Origin: Bacillota bacterium
GTDB lineage: Bacteria > Bacillota > UBA4882 > UBA8346
Direction: 5' to 3'
Length of the DNA stretch: 64,000 nt
Assembly: GCA_023426245.1 (NCBI GenBank)
Contig: JAFABB010000044.1
Coordinates: 1-64,000, forward strand
In this document: positions 18,001 to 26,826 of the stretch, one piece after another
Layout: the number at the start of each line of letters is the position of its first letter
Numbering within the stretch: the stretch's first letter is position 1
Position numbers and translations under genes: made by a program
Notes under the pieces: model-generated
Databases searched by the model: none
What the model was told of the DNA's origin: nothing
Seen by the model: the letters and a program-made list of their open reading frames with translations, nothing else

Positions 18001-19606
18001 TTGCGCGCCGATTCACGGCGACCAAGGCAATTTAATGGGTGCGATACTGATATTTACAAATATCACCAAGCAAAAGCGCAAGACCGAAAATCTTCTGGCT
18101 TCCGAAAGAGAATTGTTGCAGGTAACCTTAAACTCCATTGGTGAAGGAGTGGTGGCAACGGACCCGGAAGAGCAAATTATCTTCATTAATTACGCTGCCA
18201 CCAATATAACCGGTTATTCCCAGGACCAGGCGATAGGCCAACCACTCACCAAAATTCTCTATATTTTCGATGATAAGACCAGTGAGCCGACAAATAAAAT
18301 ACCTTCCGGGAAAGAGTTTAACCATCTTGTTTTAGTTACCCGGGATTTAAAAGAAGTTGCCATCTCCCTGAGCAGCGCACCAATAAAAACAGCCAACGGC
18401 CAAATTATTGGAAAGGTTATTGTTTTTCAGGATATTACCGAGAAACAGAAAACCGAGCGTGAACTATTGAAAGCGGCCAAACTCGATTCGCTCGGTATTT
18501 TGGCGGGAGGAGTCGCCCATGATTTTAACAATATCCTGGCGGGGATTTTAGCCAATCTGCAACTGGCGGGTGTAAAGTTAAGAAAACACCAGGATATATC
18601 CCAACATATCAAAGGCAGTATTGAAATTACCCGCAAAGCCAGCAACCTTACCAAACAATTGCTAACATTCGCCAAAGGGGGCGACCCTGTTAAAAAGGCT
18701 GCTTCCATTGCCAAACTGGTAAAAGATACAGTGCAGTTTGCCTTGAGCGGTTCCAAAGTAAAAGCGGTGTTTAATCTTCCGGAGGATCTTTGGACAGTGG
18801 ATATTGATGAGGGCCAAATCAGCCAGGTTATCAACAATCTCACCATGAATGCAGAGCAGGCTATGCCTATCGGGGGCACCCTTGAAATTACGGCCGAAAA
18901 TGTTGCTTTAGTGACTGGAGACCAATATAATCCAGGCCAATATGTGAAATTGGCGATAAAGGATCATGGTATCGGGATTCCTACCGAAATCATGAATAAA
19001 ATTTTTGACCCGTTTTTTACTACTAAAAAAACAGGAAATGGCCTCGGTTTATCAACTTCCTATTCAATCATTAAAAAGCATCAGGGTTATCTGGAAGCGG
19101 AATCAATGCCGGGAATTGGAACTACCTTTTGTATTATGCTTCCGGCATCATTGTCAGAAGTTGCCTTAATAGAATCTCAAGAGAAAATTGCCATCAGTGG
19201 GGGAGCGAAGATATTGCTGATGGATGATGAAGACACCATCCGGAACGTCGGTGGTGAGATGTTGATTTGTTATGGATATAGAGTTACATTGGCCCGGGAT
19301 GGACAGGAGACCATTGAGCTTTATAAAAAAGCCATGGAAATGGGCGAACCGTTTGATACGGTAATTATGGACCTAACGGTTCCTGGGGGGTTGGGGGGTA
19401 TCGAAACCATGACTATCCTGCGCCGGATTGATCCGAAGGTTAAGGCTATTATTTCCAGCGGTTATGCCAATGATCCGGTGATGTCCGATTATGAAAGATA
19501 TGGTTTTAGCGGAGTTGTGACTAAGCCGTACAAGTTTGACGAACTCAATGAGATTCTAAATAAAGTGATCGAAAGGAAGCAATTGCCGTTGGATTTCACA
19601 TACTAA
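15014..19606 (+). CDS. Multi-PAS/GAF hybrid sensor histidine kinase
   Basis: 1530 residues with no signal peptide or membrane segment, so a cytosolic sensor. Order by eye: PAS about 11-140, PAS-like 150-255, GAF 260-420, PAS 425-550, PAS 570-690, PAS 705-830, coiled coil 835-905, PAS 910-1025, PAS 1030-1155, HisKA, HATPase and REC. The phospho-accepting His is in AGGVAHDFNN near 1168; ATP-lid motifs NNLTMNAEQAM (1274), DHGIGIP and TGNGLGLS follow. The receiver begins KILLMDDED near 1398, with the acceptor Asp in VIMDLTVPGG near 1453. GGAGGTGATTGC precedes the ATG. No output regulator is adjacent, so the target is unknown. Confidence 0.93.
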   Translation: MLANSPKKLVGFYETLIENIHIHLAYLDKNFNFIIVNSAYAKGSGHTKEELIGHNHFDWFPNEENRELFEQVRDTGQQIEYKAKPFEYADQPWRGVTYWNWALTPIKDDSGVVSGFVLTADDVTEQEKSKSRLEEEINQRQIDQSRIKYLASYPEQNPNPVMELDLSGNIRYINRTANILFPELSSQGLKHPWLADWNDIVNHFIHGSDDTFIRDVMIGEYHYYQQVIYYSASGHFIRIYGFDITKRKHLEKILQKNNERLAILADSANVLLSNAKPDSMIQTIADRVMRHLQCDVFFNYIVDESKGRLRLNAYAGVSAGFAGKIEWLDYGVAICGCVARDGCRIISGNIPENGDPGADLVRSLGIKAYACQPLCLGEKIVGTLSFGTRSRNGFTVDELELIKTVADQVSIAKQRMQMEDTIRASEENYRRMIETANEGIVICNSDDSISFVNQRMAEMLGHTSEELVGRKSSEFLERDQEDNPIETGVGRKGDLKILREVNFRRKDGSSLWTVASVSLLADSQGESMGSLIMYTDITDYKRVNKEREQLLRRIQEAFSNAEHNRAQLEAIFTAQKDVILLYDTGMNVLRANPSFLANYGFNPVGFNVKDIIRRVSCRWLDGRPFLLEEQPTLRALRGEKVTSAFFTVKKCDGAEAIVEISSGPTWEGKDITGSVTVWHDITERKQAEELLERAKNQAINDKNRFQAVMEALPVGVAITDECGGNVQSNYTFGQIWGGECPRVEVISDYAAYKAWWVDSGQTVQPEEWASARAVWNGETVIGQQMKIRRFDGTYRFILNSAAPIYDVRGEIAGSAMAIQDITTLKQFEEILQSKQDELAVANEELQAQQEELIVINEELHTQQEKLNITYQELQSQAEANWRYAEATAQALYEAKQRAVELDATIASIAAGVLIVDHLGNVIRINEFARNLLGYAGEDLKLPFQERVAKLNLIKTDGLPYSTNELPLYRALQGEIIRDEEMKIQKLFDKLVWISATCAPIHGDQGNLMGAILIFTNITKQKRKTENLLASERELLQVTLNSIGEGVVATDPEEQIIFINYAATNITGYSQDQAIGQPLTKILYIFDDKTSEPTNKIPSGKEFNHLVLVTRDLKEVAISLSSAPIKTANGQIIGKVIVFQDITEKQKTERELLKAAKLDSLGILAGGVAHDFNNILAGILANLQLAGVKLRKHQDISQHIKGSIEITRKASNLTKQLLTFAKGGDPVKKAASIAKLVKDTVQFALSGSKVKAVFNLPEDLWTVDIDEGQISQVINNLTMNAEQAMPIGGTLEITAENVALVTGDQYNPGQYVKLAIKDHGIGIPTEIMNKIFDPFFTTKKTGNGLGLSTSYSIIKKHQGYLEAESMPGIGTTFCIMLPASLSEVALIESQEKIAISGGAKILLMDDEDTIRNVGGEMLICYGYRVTLARDGQETIELYKKAMEMGEPFDTVIMDLTVPGGLGGIETMTILRRIDPKVKAIISSGYANDPVMSDYERYGFSGVVTKPYKFDELNEILNKVIERKQLPLDFTY

Positions 19607-19752
19607 AGTAAAAAAAAGCCCCACCTAAACATTGGAGGGACGGTTTCATACGTTAAATTCAAATATCTATAGTTCATGTTAATGAAAGCCAAGCACATAT
19701 AAGAGCGGGACCCAACCTGCACCCGGAAGAACTGTCTAAAGTATTTCTTGCT

Positions 19753-20724
19753 CTATTGAATGAATACTTGATAGCGTTTTAAATTTAAAACCGGTCTGAA
19801 CTTCAACTTGTAATCTCTAAGACCTCCCGCCCCGAGATCGCTGCCTACATTCATCAATTCAAGAGTGGGGTTGATTCGATTAAGTTCCCGGGCAAATTCG
19901 ATAATCAGTGTTTCCGACAAGCCGGGTATCCCCGCTTCATATTTTATGATACTGCCCCAAGCCTGCCCGGTAGGTAATTGTCCGCCTGCGACCATCCCAA
20001 TAATTTGAGAACCTTTTTGAAAAACCAAGATGATATGTTCCAATTCACCACAGTGCTTGATAAGTTCGCGATAATATACTTTATCGAATACCGCTAAGTT
20101 CCCCTTTTTTGCCGCACTTGCCCAATGGTTGCCTAATTCGATTAAGTCATCATAATCCTCCGGCTGATATCTCCGGATGGTTACATCCTGATTCTCCTTG
20201 GAAAATTTGTTGACTCGACTTCGAATATTTCTAAAGTCTTTTCCATAAAGGGCCGCCAAATGTTTAATTGAGAAATGCCGTTCAATTCCCTGCAAGGTTA
20301 CAGGTTGAAAAAGATTATCAAATTCTGGACAACTTCGCAAAAATTCGAGCTGACAATCATTGATCATCCTTACCAAGGTGCGGTGCTTTTCTTGATGATT
20401 CCAGTCATAGCAATATTTCATACATTGATGCAAAACGTCCGTTGCTTGTCCGGAATTGCCTTTTCCAAAGGGTAAACAAAACAAATACAATGTGTTTTTA
20501 TAAGAGTGGCCGAAGGTCACCAACATGCCATCGAGAACTTTCCAAAGTATTTTTCGCAAACTTGATTGGGAAGATGCCCAAAGATAAGGGAAATTTGATG
20601 ACCATAAATTGGCTGGGTATTCAGTGGCTTGGATATACTCGGAAAACATGCTCTTATCCCTTAATTCTATTTCATGAAAGTCCCATTTGCCCAGTTGAAT
20701 TTTATTTGAAGATCGCTCAACCAA
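19753..20724 (-). CDS. DUF2156 protein (GNAT-like, lysyl-phosphatidylglycerol synthase-type domain)
   Basis: 323 residues from a TTG at 20724, eight nt after an AGGGAGG site; the frame is open further up to 20748 but that would include the ribosome site. The C-terminal half contains IRRYQPEDYDDLIELGNHW and a double GNAT-like core, typical of DUF2156, which is related to the MprF aminoacyltransferase domain. The chemistry here is unproven. It is the last gene of a minus-strand group with two YheC/YheD genes (gap about 60 nt), hinting at an envelope or spore-surface amino acid transfer role. Confidence 0.75.
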   Translation of the reverse strand: MVERSSNKIQLGKWDFHEIELRDKSMFSEYIQATEYPANLWSSNFPYLWASSQSSLRKILWKVLDGMLVTFGHSYKNTLYLFCLPFGKGNSGQATDVLHQCMKYCYDWNHQEKHRTLVRMINDCQLEFLRSCPEFDNLFQPVTLQGIERHFSIKHLAALYGKDFRNIRSRVNKFSKENQDVTIRRYQPEDYDDLIELGNHWASAAKKGNLAVFDKVYYRELIKHCGELEHIILVFQKGSQIIGMVAGGQLPTGQAWGSIIKYEAGIPGLSETLIIEFARELNRINPTLELMNVGSDLGAGGLRDYKLKFRPVLNLKRYQVFIQ

Positions 20725-20783
20725 AATCGACGCCTCCCTATATAGCAAGTATTGTAGATAGGGATTTAGATTTTATTGGTTAC

Positions 20784-22139
20784 TCATGATGAATTATCCC
20801 TATCTGTTTTGAAGCCGGCTAAAAATTTGGCGTAAAATAGGGGGCCGGTTTTCAAATCGTGGTATAGTTCTTGGTCTTGGATATCCAGGGCAATCGTCGG
20901 GTCGGGATCGCGGTTGTTGATTTCAATAAGCCAAAGTTGCCCCCTATTGTCAACCCCGATATCAAGCCCAAGAGTTCCGCAATGGATGCCGAATTCATCT
21001 AAGGTGGTGCAAATATTGCAGGCTAAGGCCGCGATTCTTTCTTTTATAACCAAGACCTCTTTTCTAGGCGCAGCTAAAACCTTTTTCAATAACTCTTCAG
21101 CCGGAAATGCCGCTCCACCGCTGGAAATATTACTTACAATGCTGCCATTTCCACCGGCCCGCCCAATAATAGCCTTACACACCCAAGCGTTGGATTGATT
21201 TTTTTGGACGACACATCTGAAATCGACGACTCCGCCCTGATGTTTCAACAGATCGACAGCTTGCTGGATGAGGTATCTTCCATGAGCGAAACGTTTTTGC
21301 ATATATTCCCAGGCATCATTTGAAGTTTTCAACGTGACGCTGTAATTTTCTCGGTCTTCATGATATTTGAAAAGGAATAACTGGTCTGCGCTGCTGATCT
21401 GGACGATACCGCGGCCTCTGAGACCTGAAACCGGTTTCAGATAGACTTTTTGAAACTTTTTGAGCATATCCAGTACATCTTCCGGCGAATGATAAAATGT
21501 GGTATAGGGAATGTAGCGGTTAAGAAACTTATCGATGGAAAACCATTGATACATCTGCCATTTGTCAAAATAGCGGCTGTTGAAAATTTTATCACCGATA
21601 ACTGACAGGAAGTGGTTTTTCCATTCTTCGCTCAACCCAATCGTGCGATATATGGATGAAGGATAGGGGAAAGTCCCTTCCCGCCAGCAATAATGAGTGG
21701 GATCGTAACAATAACCTTCAATAAACCGTTCGGCCCGGTTCACTTTATCCAAAGCAAACACAACCACCACCCCGTGCAGCTTAGAATATTCACTGACATA
21801 AACCAGCATTTTTTTAAGACTTGAAGAGGTCAGACGGCGGTTTTCCTTACTTAGCAGCAATCCGATGAAAGGGCCGAGAATGATCTCTCCATTGGCAAAA
21901 GATATTTCATATACAGGATAATCAGGCAGATGGAATGTAGCGATAAGTTTCCCGGAAAGCAAAATCTGATCGGGCGGGATTTTGTCATTGATAACGATAC
22001 CGACGGAACATTTTTGGCTCCCAAAGCTTATCACGGCAAATTTTTTTCTTCCTAGGCCAATCTCAGCTGCCTTGACTGGATGGATGACAAGATCGGAAGG
22101 ACCGTCGGCATTGGTTTTGATGATGATCTCATTTTTCAT
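20784..22139 (-). CDS. YheC/YheD-family ATP-grasp protein (first copy in genome order)
   Basis: 451 residues. The N-terminal 150 residues form the YheC-specific region (FAVISFGSQKCSVGIVINDK, LGPFIGLLLS). The ATP-grasp domain follows: VYLKPVSGLRGRGIVQI near 225 is the nucleotide-binding loop, and LWLIEINNRDPDP near 420 is the metal-binding end, where the second Asp/Asn is usual. YheC and YheD are endospore coat-associated in Bacillus; the ATP-grasp fold implies an amino acid or peptide ligase. GAGGAGAAAG precedes the ATG. Its paralog lies directly upstream. Confidence 0.85.
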   Translation of the reverse strand: MKNEIIIKTNADGPSDLVIHPVKAAEIGLGRKKFAVISFGSQKCSVGIVINDKIPPDQILLSGKLIATFHLPDYPVYEISFANGEIILGPFIGLLLSKENRRLTSSSLKKMLVYVSEYSKLHGVVVVFALDKVNRAERFIEGYCYDPTHYCWREGTFPYPSSIYRTIGLSEEWKNHFLSVIGDKIFNSRYFDKWQMYQWFSIDKFLNRYIPYTTFYHSPEDVLDMLKKFQKVYLKPVSGLRGRGIVQISSADQLFLFKYHEDRENYSVTLKTSNDAWEYMQKRFAHGRYLIQQAVDLLKHQGGVVDFRCVVQKNQSNAWVCKAIIGRAGGNGSIVSNISSGGAAFPAEELLKKVLAAPRKEVLVIKERIAALACNICTTLDEFGIHCGTLGLDIGVDNRGQLWLIEINNRDPDPTIALDIQDQELYHDLKTGPLFYAKFLAGFKTDRDNSS

Positions 22140-22163
22140 TTTGCTTTCTCCTCATTGCAGATT

Positions 22164-22254
22164 ATACCAATTTGCATTCATAACCAAATATGAAGCAAAT
22201 TGGTATGAAATACTAAGTTGCTCTTGAATGGTTCTCAAATTGAAAGCAACTTAG
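22164..22254 (-). repeat. Two adjacent inverted repeats between YheC/YheD paralogs
   Basis: ATACCAATTTGC pairs exactly with its complement (22164-22175, 22195-22206), and CTAAGTTGCT with its complement (22213-22222, 22245-22254). They fill the whole intergenic space and probably form consecutive hairpins in the mRNA that set the ratio of the two ligases. Neither has a clear T run. Confidence 0.55.
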
Positions 22255-22256
22255 CA

Positions 22257-23591
22257 TTATCCTCCGAATTGTGTAAGCGAAAGCGCATAAAGCAACGGAG
22301 TATAACGTATGGAAAGATAAATCTGGGGATCCATCTTTTTAAAGCCTTTGAAGCTTGGAAATACGTTGGCTTCAATCAGCCAGAGGTTTCTAGCATCATC
22401 GACGGCAATATCCAAACCAAACTCTGCATAATGTTCTCCGCTGCTGTCCATATACAAGCAGAATTTATAACATAGTTCCTGAATTTGCTGTTTCAGTATT
22501 TCATAATCCGTAGTGAATGCCTTACGTAAAGCATCATCCAGCGATAAGGCGTAGCCACCTCTTGAAATGTTGGTTATATGGCTATTGCCATTGGAAACCC
22601 GGCATTCAATTCCCGTACATCCCCAATCTTTATCCGGGTGTCTTTGCATAACCACGCGGATATCAAAACGCGAATTTCCGATCTTGGCCAGAGGCAGGTA
22701 CTTTTGGATCAGATATTTGGTAAACAAATCCTTGTTGAGGGCAAAAAAGTTTTTTAATGCCCCATCATTGTCAAGCTCGGAAACAATGGGAATTTTATAC
22801 CTGTAATCACTGATTTTATACCGGGAACCTGTTTTTTCGATAACACATATACCTCGGCCCCGAGATAAATCGATTGGTTTTAAAATAACATTCAAATGAC
22901 AGTTTATAAATTCTCTCACCTGGTCAAAATGAAGCGACAGTTCTGTGGGAGGTAGGTGCCTGCTTAATTCAGGATCCGGTTTGAGAAAGTCATATAAATC
23001 ATACTTGGAAAAACGGTGAGAATTAAAAAGCCTGTTCCCTGTGAACTCAACCAACCTTTTAATAGATTCCGGACTGGTATGAAAATCCCGTCGGTAAATA
23101 ACTTCAGGCAACGGAAAAAAACCATAGTCCCAAGATGCTTTAAAATAATCATAATAAAGGGCATGAACTGTTTGGGTTTTCCAATGAATCCACTCAGGGG
23201 AAAAGGCGTAAATCAGTCCGCCGACTTCGTGATAGATGCCAAACCGGTCGGAATACTTTTCCATATGTTCAGGATGATAACGCGGAGTATCATTGCCGAG
23301 CAAAAGACCGATAACCGGCCCGATAGCAATGATGGAAGCCGATATTTTCAACTGATAAACGAGTGGTTCCACAATGAAGATTTCGTCCCTTAACTTGTCC
23401 GAAAGCATGATTTGGCCGGGCCTTTGAAAAGAGTTTTCTGCTGTTAATTCAAGATCATCCCGGTATTGAATTTCGGCGGAGGTTGATTTTCCACCAAATA
23501 TCACGTTGATTTGTTTATGGTCGAAAGACAATGATGAAGGCAAATAGATAATGCTGCGGCTTGATGGAATAGTTTTTATTTTAGCCCACAT
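22257..23591 (-). CDS. YheC/YheD-family ATP-grasp protein (second copy)
   Basis: 444 residues from the ATG at 23591, six nt after GAGGTG; the open frame extends to a GTG at 23600. Same plan as its neighbour: YheC region with IAIGPVIGLLLGNDTPR near 90, ATP-grasp loop LKPIDLSRGRGICVIE near 240, and LWLIEANVFPSFKG near 412. The acidic EAN replaces the neighbour's EIN and is followed by FPSFKG, so substrate sites may differ. Likely spore coat or envelope function by family context. Confidence 0.85.
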   Translation of the reverse strand: MWAKIKTIPSSRSIIYLPSSLSFDHKQINVIFGGKSTSAEIQYRDDLELTAENSFQRPGQIMLSDKLRDEIFIVEPLVYQLKISASIIAIGPVIGLLLGNDTPRYHPEHMEKYSDRFGIYHEVGGLIYAFSPEWIHWKTQTVHALYYDYFKASWDYGFFPLPEVIYRRDFHTSPESIKRLVEFTGNRLFNSHRFSKYDLYDFLKPDPELSRHLPPTELSLHFDQVREFINCHLNVILKPIDLSRGRGICVIEKTGSRYKISDYRYKIPIVSELDNDGALKNFFALNKDLFTKYLIQKYLPLAKIGNSRFDIRVVMQRHPDKDWGCTGIECRVSNGNSHITNISRGGYALSLDDALRKAFTTDYEILKQQIQELCYKFCLYMDSSGEHYAEFGLDIAVDDARNLWLIEANVFPSFKGFKKMDPQIYLSIRYTPLLYALSLTQFGG

Positions 23592-23668
23592 GCTCTCCAC
23601 CTCTTTTTAAAGAATATAAAACTGGGAGCTATTTCGGAGATGCCAAGCAGGCATTGCTTTATTGGAGT

Positions 23669-23836
23669 TCACTCTTCCGGTACTTCATATTCAATGAAAT
23701 TGTCTGATATGAAATCTTCTAAATTACCGGCGATATGGTTTGCTTTTTGTAATAAATATTTCTCAATAACAATGGATTGATTAATATTAACAATTGCTTC
23801 TTCCAGAACTGCAACGGAGAGGGTAATGCTGGACAT
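23669..23836 (-). CDS. Small 55-residue protein upstream of the YheC/YheD genes
   Basis: Reads MSSITLSVAVLEEAIVNINQ from an ATG at 23836 and ends in YEVPEE before a TGA at 23669. Composition and codon use resemble a real protein (amphipathic helix, acidic end). The only good ribosome site, GGAGG, is 21 nt before this ATG; an in-frame ATA nine nt after GGAGG or an ATT would give a slightly longer product, so the start is unsure. No family recognised. It lies 77 nt before the second YheC/YheD gene, as if the first member of that operon. Confidence 0.5.
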   Translation of the reverse strand: MSSITLSVAVLEEAIVNINQSIVIEKYLLQKANHIAGNLEDFISDNFIEYEVPEE

Positions 23837-24221
23837 TGGAATAGCTATTTTTGTGCACCTCCAAGGTTAAGAATATAACCATTACAAATTATGTGTGTTT
23901 GATACATTATGTTACAACATTAAAAAATATTTATTTTAACCTACATATTTTGTAATAATTCAGGATATATGAGATAAGAGATAGAAAGTTTAAATATTTG
24001 CAGTTTTAAGAGTTTCCAACCTTTCCGTGTCAAATGAGAGAAAAGTAAAGAAATGTATAAGTTTCTGATGGGTCACCCAAATCGACAGCATCAAACAATC
24101 ATATTTCCCATACGATTTGATCATTGCGTTCGCTTTGGACCAGCTTCTCAAAACTATTATATTGGTTAGTAAAACAATTCCATTATGATTAATAAAATAT
24201 AATAGAGAGAAGGGGATGAAA

Positions 24222-25625
24222 ATGGAAAAAATAAAAATACAGGAACTGGAAGATATACCGAATGGGAGAGTATTAACTTGGAGCAATAATCCTATAAAAT
24301 ATATTGTGAAAAATCCGGATGAACTTGATGAAAACTGTCTTTATTTCTGTTCCCCAAAAGATACGGAAGAAACTTTATTGAAAAAAATGGTGATGTGCAA
24401 TGCATCGGGCGTCGTTGTGCATAAGCCATGTGGGTTTACTATTGAGAGATGGAAAGAGGCCGGAATTGGAATTATAGAAGTTGACAATTGGATTATGTTT
24501 CAAATTGCATTGGCGAGAATTTACCGCACGAAATTCAATATACCATTGATACAGGTTATTGGAAGTGCCGGAAAAACGACTACCAAAGATATGATAGGAT
24601 CAGTTCTTAATGGCGGGATGCCCGCGCTGGTGGGGTATGCCAATTATAATACTGCTTTTGGAGCTGCTTCAAACATCCTGAATTTAAGGGATTTTCATAT
24701 GGCAGCGGTTGTGGAGGCGGGGATGAAAAGTATGGGCTATATGCGCTTTAGCTCCAGTATTATTAAGCCTTCCATTGCTGTTTTGACTTCCATTCAGCGG
24801 GCTCATTATGTTACATTAGGTTCAATTGAGAAAATTATTGAGGCGAAAGCCGAAGTTTTGGAATTTCTTGATCCAAATGGTGTGCTGATCATCAACGGTG
24901 AAGATAATAACTGCAATAAATTCCCGGTAAACAGATACAGCGGTCGAGTGCTACGATATGGATTTTCCGACAAGTATGATTTATGGGCTGAGAATATTAT
25001 GTATGAAAAATTTAAGACCTATTTTGTCGTCAGGGGAAAGGGAATTGAAATGGATTGTACCCTGAATACTGTTGGGAAATATAATGTTGCCAATGCCCTT
25101 GCTGCTGTTTTGGTTGGACTGGAACTGGGAATGGACCCTAAAGATATACGCCAAGGCTTGGCAGGTTTCAAACCAATGACCAGAAGATTAAAAGTGTCTG
25201 CTGGACCCTTTGGTACGATTTTGATTGATGATAATTTTAATGCAAACCCCGAGTCCACCCAATTATTATTAGAAGAAATCCCGAAGTTCACAGAGAAAAG
25301 GCCGATTATGTTAGTGATGGGAGACGTTGAAAGGCCGGATGCTCAGATCGAAGAATATGCAAAAAAAGTTCACTTTGTCATTGGACAACAGATAGCGCGG
25401 ATCAACTTTGAAAAGCTGATTGCGATAGGTAAATGGGCTAAGGAATATGTAAAAGGTGCCAAAAGTGAAGGTGCCCCAGACTCTAAAATGGAATATTTCG
25501 AAACCGTGGAAAATGCAGCAAAGCATTTCCAATCATTCATTATTCCCGGAAGTGTTATTTTATTTAAGGCGTCAGTATATGTAAATGTTAGAAATTTGAT
25601 AAAATCTTTGGATGACCGGAAATAA
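24222..25625 (+). CDS. Mur ligase family protein, MurF-like
   Basis: 467 residues from the ATG at 24222, six nt after AGAAGGGG; an ATG at 24216 is too close to that site. ATP loop IQVIGSAGKTTTKDMI near 110 (Ala replaces the usual residue in GxxGKTTT), VEAGMKSMGYM near 168 (E-x-G type MurF motif), then NVANALAAVLVGLELG near 288 and LIDDNFNANPESTQ near 331, the MurF DxYNANPxS motif. The N-terminal uridine domain is present. It may add a dipeptide to a muramyl precursor, or act on a different peptide in spore envelope formation, given the facing YheC/YheD genes. Confidence 0.8.
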   Translation: MEKIKIQELEDIPNGRVLTWSNNPIKYIVKNPDELDENCLYFCSPKDTEETLLKKMVMCNASGVVVHKPCGFTIERWKEAGIGIIEVDNWIMFQIALARIYRTKFNIPLIQVIGSAGKTTTKDMIGSVLNGGMPALVGYANYNTAFGAASNILNLRDFHMAAVVEAGMKSMGYMRFSSSIIKPSIAVLTSIQRAHYVTLGSIEKIIEAKAEVLEFLDPNGVLIINGEDNNCNKFPVNRYSGRVLRYGFSDKYDLWAENIMYEKFKTYFVVRGKGIEMDCTLNTVGKYNVANALAAVLVGLELGMDPKDIRQGLAGFKPMTRRLKVSAGPFGTILIDDNFNANPESTQLLLEEIPKFTEKRPIMLVMGDVERPDAQIEEYAKKVHFVIGQQIARINFEKLIAIGKWAKEYVKGAKSEGAPDSKMEYFETVENAAKHFQSFIIPGSVILFKASVYVNVRNLIKSLDDRK

Positions 25626-25749
25626 AAAGCTGTCAACGAAACCTTTGGGTATTTATGGGTACACATCAAAATTTTAACCTCATACTATATAAAAAAATGC
25701 TCTCGCGCACGTGCTGCGAATGAGCATCATCAACATACGGAGAATGAAG

Positions 25750-26184
25750 ATGGAAGTGCAATTTTTATCTTCTGTTGAATTGAATACCGGAATGGAAGAT
25801 GGCTCCGTTTCCAACACGCCCGGGGCTACAAGGAAACCGGAACTCGAAGGCATAGAAAAAATCAACCTATTGAATAGTAGAATTCTTATTATCGATATAG
25901 ACGGTGTGCTTGCCATCGAGCAATGTAACATACCTTTAGAGGAGAGAGCTGTTGTTGAGGGAGCTCAGGACGCCATTAGACGGTTAAAACAAAAAGGTTA
26001 TAGCATTATCCTGTGCACTTCACGCTTCCGATCACAGAAAGACACAACAATTGAATGGCTGGAAAGAAACAATATTCCTTTTGATGATATCGTATTTGGG
26101 AAACCCCGTGGAATTCTATATATTGATGACAGGGGATACCGATTTAAAGGGTGGGATCGATTTTTTGATGAGGTTGAACTTTAG
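25750..26184 (+). CDS. HAD-superfamily phosphatase-like protein
   Basis: 144 residues from the ATG at 25750, which sits seven nt after GGAGA; several earlier in-frame starts (25711, 25720, 25744) have poorer sites. Motif I is IIDIDGVLA near 47 with the nucleophile and acid Asp; motif II is IILCTSRFRSQKD near 91; motif IV is ILYIDDRGYRFKGWD near 120. The first 40 residues are Ser/Gly/Thr-rich and unrecognised. Similar small HAD proteins act on sugar or nucleotide phosphates. Not obviously part of an operon. Confidence 0.75.
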   Translation: MEVQFLSSVELNTGMEDGSVSNTPGATRKPELEGIEKINLLNSRILIIDIDGVLAIEQCNIPLEERAVVEGAQDAIRRLKQKGYSIILCTSRFRSQKDTTIEWLERNNIPFDDIVFGKPRGILYIDDRGYRFKGWDRFFDEVEL

Positions 26185-26275
26185 ATCTTTCATTTTATCA
26201 AAGTAATTGGACTCATCCTAAAAAGAGCAAACATAACAGGTAAAGCAACCGGACGCGTATTGGGCGGTGACACGA

Positions 26276-26321
26276 CAAAACATAAAACGGTGAGGAAAAA
26301 TCCTCACCGTTTTATGTTTTG
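26276..26321. terminator. Bidirectional terminator, perfect 20-bp stem
   Basis: CAAAACATAAAACGGTGAGG and its exact complement flank a 6-nt loop AAAAAT. The GC-rich core is followed on both strands by a T-rich arm (TTTTATGTTTTG). It lies between two convergent genes, the HAD gene and the VOC gene. Confidence 0.8.
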
Positions 26322-26400
26322 CGGTGGTAATCAGACTATTACGTCTATTGCATCTAAGGCAAACGTAGAAAATGCTTATATTATTCAGCTTCGTGACTTT

Positions 26401-26826
26401 CTATAATAACGTAAAATGAGCACTTTCGAAAATTGATGTCATTTGACATAAGCAAAAAGGATGCCCCGCGGGGTCAAACATAACTTTCCAACTATCAGAA
26501 AATTGTTCATCTGCGATTGTTGCTCCACAATGGATTGCATATTGAACCGCTTTTTCTAAATTATTAACGGCGAAGTCGATATGCGCCATTTGTTGTTGAG
26601 CATCAGGCTCTGACGGCCACACAGGCGGCTTATATTCAGGATTTTTTTGAAACATTATACCGGGATATGCTCCCTGATTTGTTCCCGGAGCACCAACACA
26701 TGCGTATTCCTCATCATAAAACGGTATTTCCCATTGGAGCAGCGCTGCATAGAATTTTGCTAATTCATGCGGGGCTTTGCAGTCCAGCGTTAATGCGTAC
26801 ATTTTTATTTTCAGTTCATCACCCAT
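26401..26826 (-). CDS. VOC-superfamily (glyoxalase-like) protein
   Basis: 141 residues, one complete VOC unit of two beta-alpha-beta-beta-beta modules: YALTLDCKAPHELAKFYAALL at the start, MAHIDFAVNNLEKAVQYAIHCGA in the second module, and VMFDPAGHPFCLC at the end. This set matches the glyoxalase-like domain proteins of Bacillota, which include antibiotic-binding and dioxygenase relatives; activity is unknown. GGAGGTGTTAG precedes the ATG. Single gene, convergent with the HAD gene. Confidence 0.85.
   Translation of the reverse strand: MGDELKIKMYALTLDCKAPHELAKFYAALLQWEIPFYDEEYACVGAPGTNQGAYPGIMFQKNPEYKPPVWPSEPDAQQQMAHIDFAVNNLEKAVQYAIHCGATIADEQFSDSWKVMFDPAGHPFCLCQMTSIFESAHFTLL

Noticed and set aside
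26276..26321. Perfect 20-bp palindrome as a mobile element end or CRISPR-like repeat
   Set aside because: It is single, lies between convergent genes and has T-rich arms both ways; a bidirectional terminator explains it.
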